A DNA stretch of 64,000 nt from Streptomyces iranensis (GTDB lineage: Bacteria > Actinomycetota > Actinomycetes > Streptomycetales > Streptomycetaceae). Made by a program: the position numbers and the translations under genes. The stretch spans positions 170,720-234,719 of the forward strand of contig NZ_JAGGLR010000023.1 in NCBI RefSeq assembly GCF_017874715.1. The letters run 5' to 3'. Under the pieces are notes generated by a model. It saw only the letters and a program-made list of their open reading frames with translations, ran no database searches and had not been told where the DNA came from. This document shows, in pieces, positions 9,146-17,015 of the stretch (within the stretch, counting starts at the first letter, position 1; each line of letters starts with the position of its first letter).

Positions 9146-10398
9146 ACGCACGTCTGGGCCGGCTGCCGATCCGGACCCGGCTGGCCCTCCTCAACGCCAC
9201 CGTGTTCGTCGTCGGCGGCGGCACGCTCCTCGCCCTGACCCTGGTCAGCGTCCGGGAAATCCTCGGGGAGAACAGCCCGACGGTCACGGCCACCCAGGCG
9301 GAGTCCGCCGTGGACCCCGACGCCCTTCCGACCGTTCCGGCCCTTCCCGCCGAACGGCCGGCCTGCGCTTACCGGGCCGACAGCTCGAAGAGGTTCGCGA
9401 TATTCCGGCAGGACGTCCTGGACGAGCTGCTCACCCGATCACTGCTGCTCCTCGCCGCGGTCGGCGTCCTGTCCCTGCTGGCAAGCTGGTGGGTGGCCCG
9501 GCGCGCGCTGCGCCGGATCGGCCGGGTCACCACGACCGCGCGCGACATCGGCGACCGGAACCTGCACGCCAGGCTCGCCCTGGTCGGCCCCGACGACGAG
9601 GTCAAGGAGCTGGCGGACACGTTCGACGCCATGCTCGACCGGCTGGAGCGCAGCTTCGCCGAGCAGCGGCGGTTCACCGCGCACGCCTCGCATGAGCTGC
9701 GCACCCCGCTGACGCTGCAGCGCACGGCGCTGGAGATCCCGCTCTCCCAGGGCCGGGTGCCGCCGGACCTGCTGCCCGACATCCGCCGGGCGCTGAACGC
9801 CACCCAGCGCAGTGAGCGTCTGATCGCCGCGCTGCTGGCGCTGGCGAAGGGCGAGAGCGGAGTGCTCGTTCCGGTCGCCGTCGACCTGATCGAGCAGGCG
9901 CGGACCGCGATCGCCGACGTGCTCGTGGAGGCCGGGGAGGCGGAGGTGACCGTGGACGCCCGGCTGCGGTCCGCTCCCGTCCGGGGCGACCAGTCCCTGC
10001 TGACCCAGCTCACCGCGAACCTGGTCACCAATGCCGTGCGGCACAACGAGCGCGGTGGATCCGTGCACGTCAGGACGGGGCTGACCGATCGGGGCGACGC
10101 CTTCGTCGAGGTGTTCAACACCGGCCCGGTCATCGAGGAGCGGCAACTGCCCGCGCTCTTCGAGCCGTTCCGGCGCGGTGGCGGGCGTCGCAGGGGATCG
10201 GGCCTCGGCCTGTCGGTGGTCCGCGCGGTCACCGCGACCCACCAGGGGAAGCTCACCGCCCGGCCCAACCCCGGGGGCGGTCTCACCGTCCGTGTGGAGC
10301 TTCCCCCGCGTCTTCCCGACCGGCCCCAGCGGCGGCCGCCCGTCCCGTCACCGCCCGCTGACCGGCCCCCTCCGGTTTCGTGTGAGCCACCTGGTTAA
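9142..10398 (+). CDS. Sensor histidine kinase paired with the response regulator
   Basis: 418 residues from GTG 9142, which overlaps the regulator's stop. Helix 1 at about 15-37, a short extracytoplasmic loop of ~55 residues, helix 2 at about 93-112, HAMP, then HisKA with His184 in HASHELRTPL. HATPase_c has LVTNAVRHN and GSGLGLSVVRA. A Pro/Arg-rich tail (PPRLPDRPQRRPP) is probably unstructured. The short sensor loop suggests that membrane or envelope perturbation, or the lipoprotein next door, is the signal. The substrate would be Asp51 of the adjacent regulator. Confidence 0.94.
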   Translation: MNARLGRLPIRTRLALLNATVFVVGGGTLLALTLVSVREILGENSPTVTATQAESAVDPDALPTVPALPAERPACAYRADSSKRFAIFRQDVLDELLTRSLLLLAAVGVLSLLASWWVARRALRRIGRVTTTARDIGDRNLHARLALVGPDDEVKELADTFDAMLDRLERSFAEQRRFTAHASHELRTPLTLQRTALEIPLSQGRVPPDLLPDIRRALNATQRSERLIAALLALAKGESGVLVPVAVDLIEQARTAIADVLVEAGEAEVTVDARLRSAPVRGDQSLLTQLTANLVTNAVRHNERGGSVHVRTGLTDRGDAFVEVFNTGPVIEERQLPALFEPFRRGGGRRRGSGLGLSVVRAVTATHQGKLTARPNPGGGLTVRVELPPRLPDRPQRRPPVPSPPADRPPPVSCEPPG

Positions 10399-10482
10399 CC
10401 GCCGCAAAACCGCTCTCCCGATAGTCATGGTGGCGCGTTCTCGGTCCAGCCGGGTCCGAGAGCCCCGACGAAGGGCGAGCAC

Positions 10483-12237
10483 ATGGTCGTGAGACCGAAA
10501 CCAATACTTGTGGGAGCGGGGATACGGGGGGCGGCGCGGACGCGCAAGGTGACCGCGCTGCTCACCGTGACCGCGACGGTACTGGGAACGGCGGTGACGG
10601 CGGCCGCCGCGGCCCCCGCCCAGGGCCCGGCCACCGGACTCGCGCGGTTCCACCATCAGGACGTGCGCTGGGCTCAGTGCGTGGCACCTCCGATGCCGGA
10701 GGGAACACCGCAGGATGAGGTGGACAAGTGGAACGAGGCATGGCGGTCCATGGACTGCGCCGCGATCAAGGTGCCCAAGGACTACCGGCGTCCCGGCGGT
10801 GACACGCTCACGGTGAACCTCACCAGGTTCCGGGCGAAGAACCCGGCCCAGCGGCGGGGCGTCCTCTTCCTCAATCCAGGCGGGCCCGGCGTACAGGCGA
10901 GGCTGCAGCCCGCGATGCACAAGGAGACGGCGCTCGCCGGGAGTTACGACCTGATAGGCGTCGACCCCCGGGGAACCTCGCGCCCCGACAGGCTGTTGTG
11001 TGACCTTCCTCCGGGCCCGAGACCGTTCTTCAGCCGCCCGACCGACGCCCAGCTGACCGCCATCGAGAAGTACGCCCGGCAGAACGAGGAAGGCTGCCGA
11101 CGGGCCGGCGGGGACCTCCGCCCGCATATCTCCACCGCCAACACGGCGCGTGACATGGATGTCGTCCGAGCGGCCCTCGGTGAGGAGAAGATCAACTACC
11201 TGGGTTACTCCTACGGCACCTACCTGGGCGCGGTGTACGGCAGTCTGTTCCCCCGCCGGCTCGACCGGAGTGTCCTGGACTCCTCGATGCACCCGGACTG
11301 GTCCTACTACAAGGCGTCCTGGCAGCAATCCGTCGCCGCGCGGCAGAACGTGGACGCCTGGGCCGCCTGGATCGCACAGCGCGACAACACCTACCACCTC
11401 GGCACCTCCGCCGCCGAGGTGCGGGCCACCATCGACGAGCTGGGACGCAGGCTGGAGAAACACCCGTTGCCGGACCCCAACGTGCCGGATGCCGGCCCCG
11501 TGGACCAGACCCGCTTCGATCTGATCCTGGGCCTCCTGAGCGCGGCTCGTCCGAGGTGGCATGTCCTGGCGCAGCTGGCCAACCACTTCCGTGAGCAACT
11601 CCCGTCCTCCGGGGAGGTGTCGCGTGACGCCTCGGAGGCGATGCGGCTGCTGGCCTCCGGGCGCGAGGAGCCTGAGCAGGAGGACGGGACGTACACAGCC
11701 GTGACCTGCGAGCGCGACTGGCCCGGCGATCTGAAGGCGTACTACCGGAAGATGCGGCAGTTCCGAGATGAATACCCCTATGGCGAGGGCGCGATGGCGG
11801 CCGCGCCCACGGCATGCACCTTCCGCTCGTTCACCCCGCCCGAGCAGCCGGTGGACCTCGAGCGCAAGGGCTACCCGACCGGACTCGTGGTCCAGAACGA
11901 GTACGACGCCGCGACGAAGTACGAGGGCGGCCCGGCCATGGCCCGCAAGCTCGGCCACCGCCTCATCTCGATTCGCGACGAGGGCACCCACGGCGTGTAC
12001 CGGAGCAATCCGTGTGCGACCCAGAAGATCAACGACTACCTCCTCAAGGGGCGGCTCCCCGACCAGAACAGCTGGTGCGAAGGGGCCCCGCGGCCGGACA
12101 TCCCCGCCGACCACTCCGGCGGTGGACGAGCCGAAGACAGGGGACCGGAGAAGTCCCTGACCTCCCAGGCACGGTCGATCATCAAGGAGCACCCCCAGGC
12201 TCCCGCGATGAAGCCGTGGCCCGCACGGGCTCGATGA
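10483..12237 (+). CDS. Secreted S33-family tripeptidyl aminopeptidase-like hydrolase
   Basis: 584 residues with a signal peptide (about 20-46, LLTVTATVLGTAVTAAAAAP) and an alpha/beta-hydrolase fold of the Streptomyces Tap/SlpD/SlpE type. Nucleophile Ser243 in GYSYGTYLG, oxyanion region FLNPGGPG, and candidate acid Asp475 (NEYDAATKYEG) and His503 (DEGTHGVYR). The C-terminal cap (TAP-C) carries cysteines for disulfides. It should remove N-terminal tripeptides from secreted proteins or take other peptide substrates. A GGTTAACC palindrome (10393-10400) in the promoter resembles the operator half-sites near 8406-8446, so it may belong to the same regulon. Confidence 0.88.
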   Translation: MVVRPKPILVGAGIRGAARTRKVTALLTVTATVLGTAVTAAAAAPAQGPATGLARFHHQDVRWAQCVAPPMPEGTPQDEVDKWNEAWRSMDCAAIKVPKDYRRPGGDTLTVNLTRFRAKNPAQRRGVLFLNPGGPGVQARLQPAMHKETALAGSYDLIGVDPRGTSRPDRLLCDLPPGPRPFFSRPTDAQLTAIEKYARQNEEGCRRAGGDLRPHISTANTARDMDVVRAALGEEKINYLGYSYGTYLGAVYGSLFPRRLDRSVLDSSMHPDWSYYKASWQQSVAARQNVDAWAAWIAQRDNTYHLGTSAAEVRATIDELGRRLEKHPLPDPNVPDAGPVDQTRFDLILGLLSAARPRWHVLAQLANHFREQLPSSGEVSRDASEAMRLLASGREEPEQEDGTYTAVTCERDWPGDLKAYYRKMRQFRDEYPYGEGAMAAAPTACTFRSFTPPEQPVDLERKGYPTGLVVQNEYDAATKYEGGPAMARKLGHRLISIRDEGTHGVYRSNPCATQKINDYLLKGRLPDQNSWCEGAPRPDIPADHSGGGRAEDRGPEKSLTSQARSIIKEHPQAPAMKPWPARAR

Positions 12238-12300
12238 TGGTCTCCAGGCCGACGTAAGGCCCAGGTCAGTGCCGCGACGAGAACCGCCGGCCAAGACCAC

Positions 12301-12332
12301 GCGGGGCCCCATCCGTATGGATGGGGCCCCGC
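12301..12332. terminator. Strong hairpin terminator after the peptidase gene
   Basis: Perfect 14-bp stem (12301-12314 with 12319-12332) and a 4-base loop, 64 bp after the peptidase stop, followed by GCTCTTG. No long T-run, as is usual in Streptomyces. Confidence 0.8.
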
Positions 12333-12347
12333 GCTCTTGCATCTCGC

Positions 12348-12390
12348 AGCGGTAGCGGTAGCGGTAGCGGTGGGATTTGAACCCATCCAC
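12348..12390 (-). other. Hexamer run next to a tRNA T-arm-like fragment
   Basis: AGCGGT is repeated four times (12348-12371). It abuts GTGGGATTTGAACCCATCCAC (12370-12390), which on the minus strand contains GGGTTCAAATCCC, the signature of a tRNA T-loop. No D-arm or anticodon arm follows, so it is not a functional tRNA. It may be an old attachment-site scar. The 26-bp repeat shared with 4392 begins 7 bp away. Confidence 0.35.
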
Positions 12391-12396
12391 GTGACC

Positions 12397-12422
12397 GCGG
12401 GGCGAGGATGAACGCAGGGTCG
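12397..12422 (+). repeat. 26-bp exact direct repeat, copy 2 (copy 1 at 4392-4417)
   Basis: Identical to 4392-4417. It lies between the tRNA-like fragment and the start of the accessory region. Confidence 0.8.
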
Positions 12423-12622
12423 TTCACCGGTTGTCTCGGGCGCGGAAGGCGCCGCGGGATGCGGGGATGCCGGCCCGGATGATTGAGCTGAGCTGGTCGG
12501 CACGGAGGTGTCGGCGATCGTACTCACTCTGCTGCCCATGTCGCCGGGGCGTGCGGGGGTAACCGTGTGGGGGGCCGGCAGCTGCGAGGTGGCGTTGGGG
12601 TGTCAGGTCTCCTGGTGCCCGC

Positions 12623-13969
12623 TCAGAACAGTGCCAGGCCATCGCCGCTGGTGTCCGCGATGACTGGCCGGACCTGGGCAGGGAGTCCGTCCAAGCGGTC
12701 AGGACCGGCCGCGGCGGCCACAGCAGGAGCCGTCTCGGCCAACCAGAGACGAAACCGCTCGGCGGCTTCGCGGTAGGGGACTCGCGCCAGGACACGGTGC
12801 TCGCCGGAGGGGCAGAAATCGACTGCGACAGTGAGCATGCAGGAACGGGGCGCGTTCTGACTGCCCGTCCAGGACACGCGCAGGACACCGCAAGGCTCGC
12901 GCCTGCCAGGGGCGCGGTGGGTCGGGCGCAGCGATCGGCAGGCTATGTGGGCGGTCCATGCGGCGAGGTGCGGCAGGGGCAGGGTGGTGCGTGCGCGGCA
13001 GCCGGGGCAGCGGTGCCAGTGGCGAAGCCAGTCGTCGGCGCCGGTGTCGAAGAGGCGTGTGTAGCGGTTCGCCACGCGGATGTCGTTGCTGTACAGGTGG
13101 TCGGGGCGTTCCTGTGTGTTGCAGGACTGGCAGACGGGGGCGCGGACGTAGCCGTGTTCGTGGCAGTGGTCGAGGACTGCGGCGGGCGTGGTGCGGCAGA
13201 CGGCGCACGCCCACCCGGCCACCCTGCGGGAGGTACCGGGCTTCCTGCTGAGCGTCGAGTACAGCTGGCCTTCCAACTCTGCGTTGTACGGGCGCGGTGA
13301 GGCGGTGGGGCCCTCGGGGCTCGTCGTCTGCCGACCGTCGGCGTCTCGGGCCTCCCGGGGGCGGAAGGGCGGCTCGGTGGCGGCTGCGCTTGCCTGGCGG
13401 GTCCGCGCGGCGTGCACCCACTGCGTTTCGGTGTGCTCGGCCGCGTCGAGCAGCCTGACCACAGCACGCGGCAGCCACCACGACCGCTGCGTCCCGTCGC
13501 GGGTCCGCTCCACGAGTATCTGCCGCCAGTCGATCCCCGCCAGATGGGACGGCCTGCCGATTTCACGTCGTCCTGCCCGCTCACGGCCGCCGCCCAGCTC
13601 CCGCAGTTCCCCCGTGATGCGCCGGCGCCAACGCAGCGGCGTTTCCTCGTCGCACTCCTGCCTCGGCGCCTCGCGAAACGGCCCGATGCGGACCAGATCC
13701 TGCCGATCCATCCGCACCGCGTTCAGTTCCGCGGCCGCCCGGCGCACCTCGGCCTCCGGAACACTCCACTGACCGCCGCTCGCCCTCACCGTCGCCACCA
13801 CATGGCCGCCGAGCAGGACGTACCCCACCCGGGCATGGGCAGGAGAGCAGGTAAATGCCCCAAAAGCCGTCGGCACAGCACTGTCGGCCGTCAAATCGAC
13901 CCACAGAGCGTCCGCGGCACCCAGGGTGAGCAGGCCGTCCGCGCGACCGGGCATGACACGCTCTGACAT
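12623..13969 (-). CDS. Endonuclease VII-like HNH protein of unknown role
   Basis: 448 residues. The centre (about 250-285) carries CAVCRTTPAAVLDHCHEHGY followed by a further C-x2-C (CQSCNT), the zinc-bound beta-beta-alpha motif of phage T4 recombination endonuclease VII and related HNH enzymes, with the D-H-C-H catalytic pattern. A second C-x2-C (CPGC) lies about 60 residues later. The N-terminal ~170 residues and the C-terminal domain (SWTGSQNAPRSCMLTVAVDF) are not recognised. Such nucleases appear in phages, mobile elements and defence loci. The setting at the left edge of the accessory zone fits, but the target is unknown. The start is chosen as ATG in MSERVMPGRAD. Confidence 0.65.
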   Translation of the reverse strand: MSERVMPGRADGLLTLGAADALWVDLTADSAVPTAFGAFTCSPAHARVGYVLLGGHVVATVRASGGQWSVPEAEVRRAAAELNAVRMDRQDLVRIGPFREAPRQECDEETPLRWRRRITGELRELGGGRERAGRREIGRPSHLAGIDWRQILVERTRDGTQRSWWLPRAVVRLLDAAEHTETQWVHAARTRQASAAATEPPFRPREARDADGRQTTSPEGPTASPRPYNAELEGQLYSTLSRKPGTSRRVAGWACAVCRTTPAAVLDHCHEHGYVRAPVCQSCNTQERPDHLYSNDIRVANRYTRLFDTGADDWLRHWHRCPGCRARTTLPLPHLAAWTAHIACRSLRPTHRAPGRREPCGVLRVSWTGSQNAPRSCMLTVAVDFCPSGEHRVLARVPYREAAERFRLWLAETAPAVAAAAGPDRLDGLPAQVRPVIADTSGDGLALF

Positions 13970-14138
13970 ACCGACAGGCTAACGGCTTGCAACACGGCAA
14001 CGGGTTCCCAGTCAGCCAGGCTGATGGCGCTCTTTGAATTTGCCGCCCCCTTCTCAGGGGTGTCCCCACACCTGCTCGCGATTCCCCAGCTGAGGAATGA
14101 CCTCCTGGGGCAGAGGCCCGTTTGTCCTCGGCCGATGA

Positions 14139-14400
14139 TTAGGTCTGGTTCGCGATCCGGCGGCCGGGCTGTTCGAGGAACTCCTGCAAGCTGGACGCGG
14201 TGACCTCGAAGTCGTCAAACCAGGAGGCCGTGTGGGCTTCCAGACCTGTCCGCTGGCTCCGATCGCGAACAGATGGCCCCCGCCGTCGCTGGCGAAGACC
14301 AGCGCGATCGGTTCGCCGTCGATCGGAGCGAGGCCTCACCGATCGCCCAGTAGAGCGTGGTGGGCCGTTCACGGGTGGGGCTGAGCTGGGGCTTTGACAG
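14139..14400 (-). pseudogene. Frameshifted SUKH (SMI1/KNR4)-like immunity fragment
   Basis: Two overlapping minus-strand frames together read an SMI1/KNR4-like sequence: TLYWAIGE, then PIDGEPIALVFASDGGGHLF and AIGASGQVWK in one frame, then ASWFDDFEVTASSLQEFLEQ in another. SUKH proteins typically show a similar FASDGGG pattern, an aromatic Asp-x-x-Phe and a C-terminal helix. At least two frameshifts and the absence of an N-terminal region indicate a dead gene. SUKH proteins are common immunity partners of polymorphic toxins, in keeping with the RHS locus 3 kb away. Confidence 0.55.
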
Positions 14401-14612
14401 AACGCAAACCGCCGTTCCCAATCGCGTGGAGATCATTACCCGACTGCGTGCATCGCGCAATCATATAGGCCTCCGGCCCTCCGAAGCAGTGCCGCTCCGC
14501 CGACCTGATCGGCTGCAGCGTCATGGGTTTTCTCGTTGCTCCACAGCGTGGCCGATGAGTTTGTGGTTCCCGGCCGGTCCAAGCTCGTGACACCCCAGGA
14601 AAGGACACCGCC

Positions 14613-15218
14613 ATGTCGGAGCTTCTCGTCGACTTCATCACCTCCCTCGACGGCCACGCATCGGGAGAGGGATGGCCCGGGTTCTGGGGCCTCGAGGGCC
14701 CGGAGTACCTCGCGTGGCTCGGCGAGCAGCCCGAGGCCACCTACCTGATGGGAGCGAACACCTACCGCCTGATGTCGGGCTTCGCCGCGGGCGAGGTTCC
14801 GAATGGCCAAGACGAGTTCAGGCCCGAAGAAGAGGCGTCCGTCGACGAGCTCACGCAAGCGTCCAAGGTGGTGTTCTCCTCCTCACTCGAGGAGCCACTG
14901 ACGTGGGCCAACTCCACGCTCGTCCGCGACGACGCCGTCGAGGCGGTCCGCGCCATGAAGTCGAGTGGCTCGGGGCTCCTCAGCACGATCGGCAGCCTCA
15001 GCCTGTGCCGGTCCCTGCTACGAGCCGGACTCGTCGACCGCTTCCGGGTCGTGATGTTCCCGGTGATCACCGGGGCCACGGGCGAAGAACGCATCTACGA
15101 CGGCTATCCGGACGTTGCCCTCGAGATGATCGAGCACCGCACCTTCGACGGCCGCATCCAGCTGGTCGAGTACAAGCCCCGCGTGCTCGAGCACCCGCCG
15201 CTCGGCGTCCCTGCGTGA
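14613..15218 (+). CDS. Dihydrofolate reductase/RibD C-terminal family protein
   Basis: 201 residues, ATG preceded by AGGAAAGGACACCGCC. The RibD_C/DHFR-like Rossmann fold is recognisable from LLVDFITSLDGHASGEGWPG at the N-terminus, YLMGANTYRLM, SKVVFSSSLEEP, the Gly-containing nucleotide-binding stretch LLSTIGSLSLCRSLL and the DRFRVVMFPVITGATGEERI block. These stand-alone actinobacterial reductases are NADPH-dependent, but their substrates are mostly unknown. There is no operon partner. It lies in an otherwise degraded region and appears intact. Confidence 0.85.
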   Translation: MSELLVDFITSLDGHASGEGWPGFWGLEGPEYLAWLGEQPEATYLMGANTYRLMSGFAAGEVPNGQDEFRPEEEASVDELTQASKVVFSSSLEEPLTWANSTLVRDDAVEAVRAMKSSGSGLLSTIGSLSLCRSLLRAGLVDRFRVVMFPVITGATGEERIYDGYPDVALEMIEHRTFDGRIQLVEYKPRVLEHPPLGVPA

Positions 15219-15585
15219 CATCGCCCCGTCCGCCGGTCTGGACGGCCGCCAGGCCGGCGCCGGCGGCTTCGGTCGCTGGGCCCTCACCCGCGCTCTTCAC
15301 TCCCCACATTCCCCACACGCTTCAAGACGCAACGAAGTGGAGGGAAGAGCGTCCCTGGCCGATTTCAGAGATCCTCATCAAGGCCGCCCACGCCGCATCC
15401 GCCGTATCCGCCGCCCGCAACTCCTGATTCCTGAGCATCTGGTTCGTCAGTCCCGTGCCCGCGGCCTCACCACCAGAACATCAAAAATCGGGCAAGTCAC
15501 CCCTGTGTATCAACGGTCCCCGAGTCCAGACGAATTGAGCAACAGAGTCCTTACTCCCAACAAAGTGCGGTGCGCGGTCGTCACC
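15219..15585. other. Intergenic DNA without a supported gene
   Basis: Short overlapping frames only. No domain, RNA or repeat is recognised between the reductase and the transposase relic. Confidence 0.5.
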
Positions 15586-15589
15586 AGCA

Positions 15590-15780
15590 GATGACACGCA
15601 GCCGAGGGCGACGAACGCGTGGTGGATGTCGCCGCGGATCTCCCAGAGGATGCGCAGACGGCGGACCAGTGCAGCAGCGCGATCGCTCCTTCCGCGACCC
15701 AGCGGTACACGCCCAGGCCGGAGCCGAACTCTGGAGCGCTTGGCACATTATTTCCCGTCACTGCGACCACCGCCCCCACG
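15590..15780 (-). mobile_element. IS5-family transposase C-terminal relic
   Basis: The minus strand reads GVYRWVAEGAIALLHW, then after a one-base frameshift RRLRILWEIRGDIHHAFVAL. This matches the C-terminal signature of IS5-family transposases (catalytic Glu region, then RRLRxRWE-R-D-H-AF-LGC). The Glu position lies in WVAEGAI instead of the usual VVERTI. No N-terminal half or terminal repeats are found, so this is a dead fragment. Confidence 0.65.
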
Positions 15781-16678
15781 GCGCGGCAGCTGGCCAGCCT
15801 CCGACAGCGCGCCTTCAGAGGACTGTCACCGTCGTCCGGCCCTCATACATCTAGTCACCGAACGACGGATGCGCACTCCTTCTGATCGGCCGACAGGCTC
15901 ATCGCCACCACTTCTTACTTTCTGCCGGACGGTAGCACTCATCACCGCGAATGCGAGGAGCAGTTGACAGTCTCCAGTCACCGCGCCTCGTAGCTGGAGC
16001 CATCCCCTGTAGGGGTGGGAACACCTTCCGGACGACGCCTCGCTCGCGGCCGCCAGGGGCCATCCCCACGAGCGCGGGAAGCAGGCTCCATGACCTGCAT
16101 GTCTATCTGGCAGCAGATCCCCCACGAAGCACTTTCACGAAGTCCGGCATTCCAGGCATATGCATTTCGAGATCCACCCCGCAAATTCTTCAGCCTCGAC
16201 ACCGTCCAAATCATTTCGCAAGAGCATGAGGGCCCGAGCACCCCGGTCGCGTCACTCCCCCGCCATGGCGTGAAGCAACACGAAGTAGCAACGCCGCCCC
16301 CAACACCCATGGAGGGCCACCCCACTGCGCGGCGCCACAGGGGCCCTTCCACCTCGCCCCTTCCTCGCCCACACTGGCAACTTGGTGAGCTAGCTGCGGA
16401 GTTGAAGAATCGCTTTGGACAGACGACGCCTCCATCGTCACGCTACCGATCCTTGCCGAGCCCACCATGGACACCAACATCCGGGACCTGGCCGCCCCAA
16501 CGTGTAGTCGCTCCCGTGGCGTCTCAGCTGAGATTGGCCGCTGATACGTCTGCCAATGCCATACATCTTCTGCCGCCGCACGCTCCTGAAGACCGTCCCC
16601 ATCAGCCCCGAGTTGCCGCCGCTATGCGGAGCCACCGTCCACTGACGTTGCCGTCAACGACTGCCGTCACCCCACGAA
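15781..16678. other. Lower-GC stretch without a convincing gene
   Basis: Several long but featureless frames on both strands have codon usage unlike the neighbours. The only structure seen is the two-repeat CRISPR-like unit at 15998-16086. Confidence 0.45.
15998..16086 (-). CRISPR. Possible degenerate two-repeat, one-spacer type I-E-like CRISPR relic
   Basis: Read on the minus strand, 16058-16086 starts CTGCTTCCCGCGCTCG and ends TGGGGATGGCCCC. This closely resembles the 29-base type I-E repeats of Streptomyces, with the imperfect stem at CCCGC/GTGGG. A second, more degenerate unit ending GGGGATGGCTCC lies at 15998-16026. The two ATCCCC cores are 60 bp apart, close to the 61-bp period of type I-E arrays, leaving a ~31-bp spacer. 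No cas gene is in the window. Two imperfect units are weak evidence. Confidence 0.33.
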
Positions 16679-16711
16679 GAAGCCCCGCCAGGAACCGCCT
16701 GGCGGGGCTTC
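16679..16711 (-). terminator. Hairpin terminator after the barstar/RHS genes
   Basis: Perfect 14-bp stem (16679-16692 with 16698-16711) and a 5-base loop, 35 bp past the barstar-type stop codon in the direction of minus-strand transcription, followed by TTCG. Confidence 0.75.
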
Positions 16712-16745
16712 AAATTTGCTTGCGCACATTCACGACAAACGGAAG

Positions 16746-17015
16746 TCAGCAAATGGCGACATCCACGTGAAATTCGCGCATAACCTCCATAACCGATTCT
16801 ACAAAAGTGCGATCCAGTGACTCCTGGGACACTCGGAAATTTCGCCAAACAATCTTCACCGGAGGGCCCTCTCCGAACCTCGAAGAAATGCAGTCCGCCA
16901 GAGCGTCAAGGTTTGACCCAAAGTAACCACCAGGGCCATTAACCGCCTCACCCAATGCGCAGAAGAAACCCGACTTCGTCGAGATTTGGGCGCCATCCAA
17001 ATGTGCGACGTCATT
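16746..17015 (-). pseudogene. Barstar-family immunity gene lacking its start, joined to the RHS remnant
   Basis: Read from 17015 the frame gives AHLDGAQISTKSGFF, ALGEAVNGPGGYFGSNLDAL and ADCISSRF, then VKIVWRNFRVSQ and a C-terminal helix. This is the barstar fold: the GYFGSNLDALADC stretch aligns with barstar's barnase-contact helix, including the Asp pair in NLDALxDC. Barstar-type proteins inhibit RNase toxins by plugging the active site. No credible start or ribosome site precedes it. Upstream in another frame is the RHS pre-toxin sequence ending at GTTKP, so a deletion probably removed the toxin domain and the first immunity codons. Confidence 0.7.

Noticed and set aside
12348..12420. A complete tRNA on the minus strand
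   Set aside because: Only a T-arm can be drawn. No acceptor pairing, D-arm or anticodon arm follows.
16015..16770. 251-residue plus-strand frame
   Set aside because: Pro/Ser/Arg-rich, no domain. It overlaps the terminator and the end of the barstar frame.
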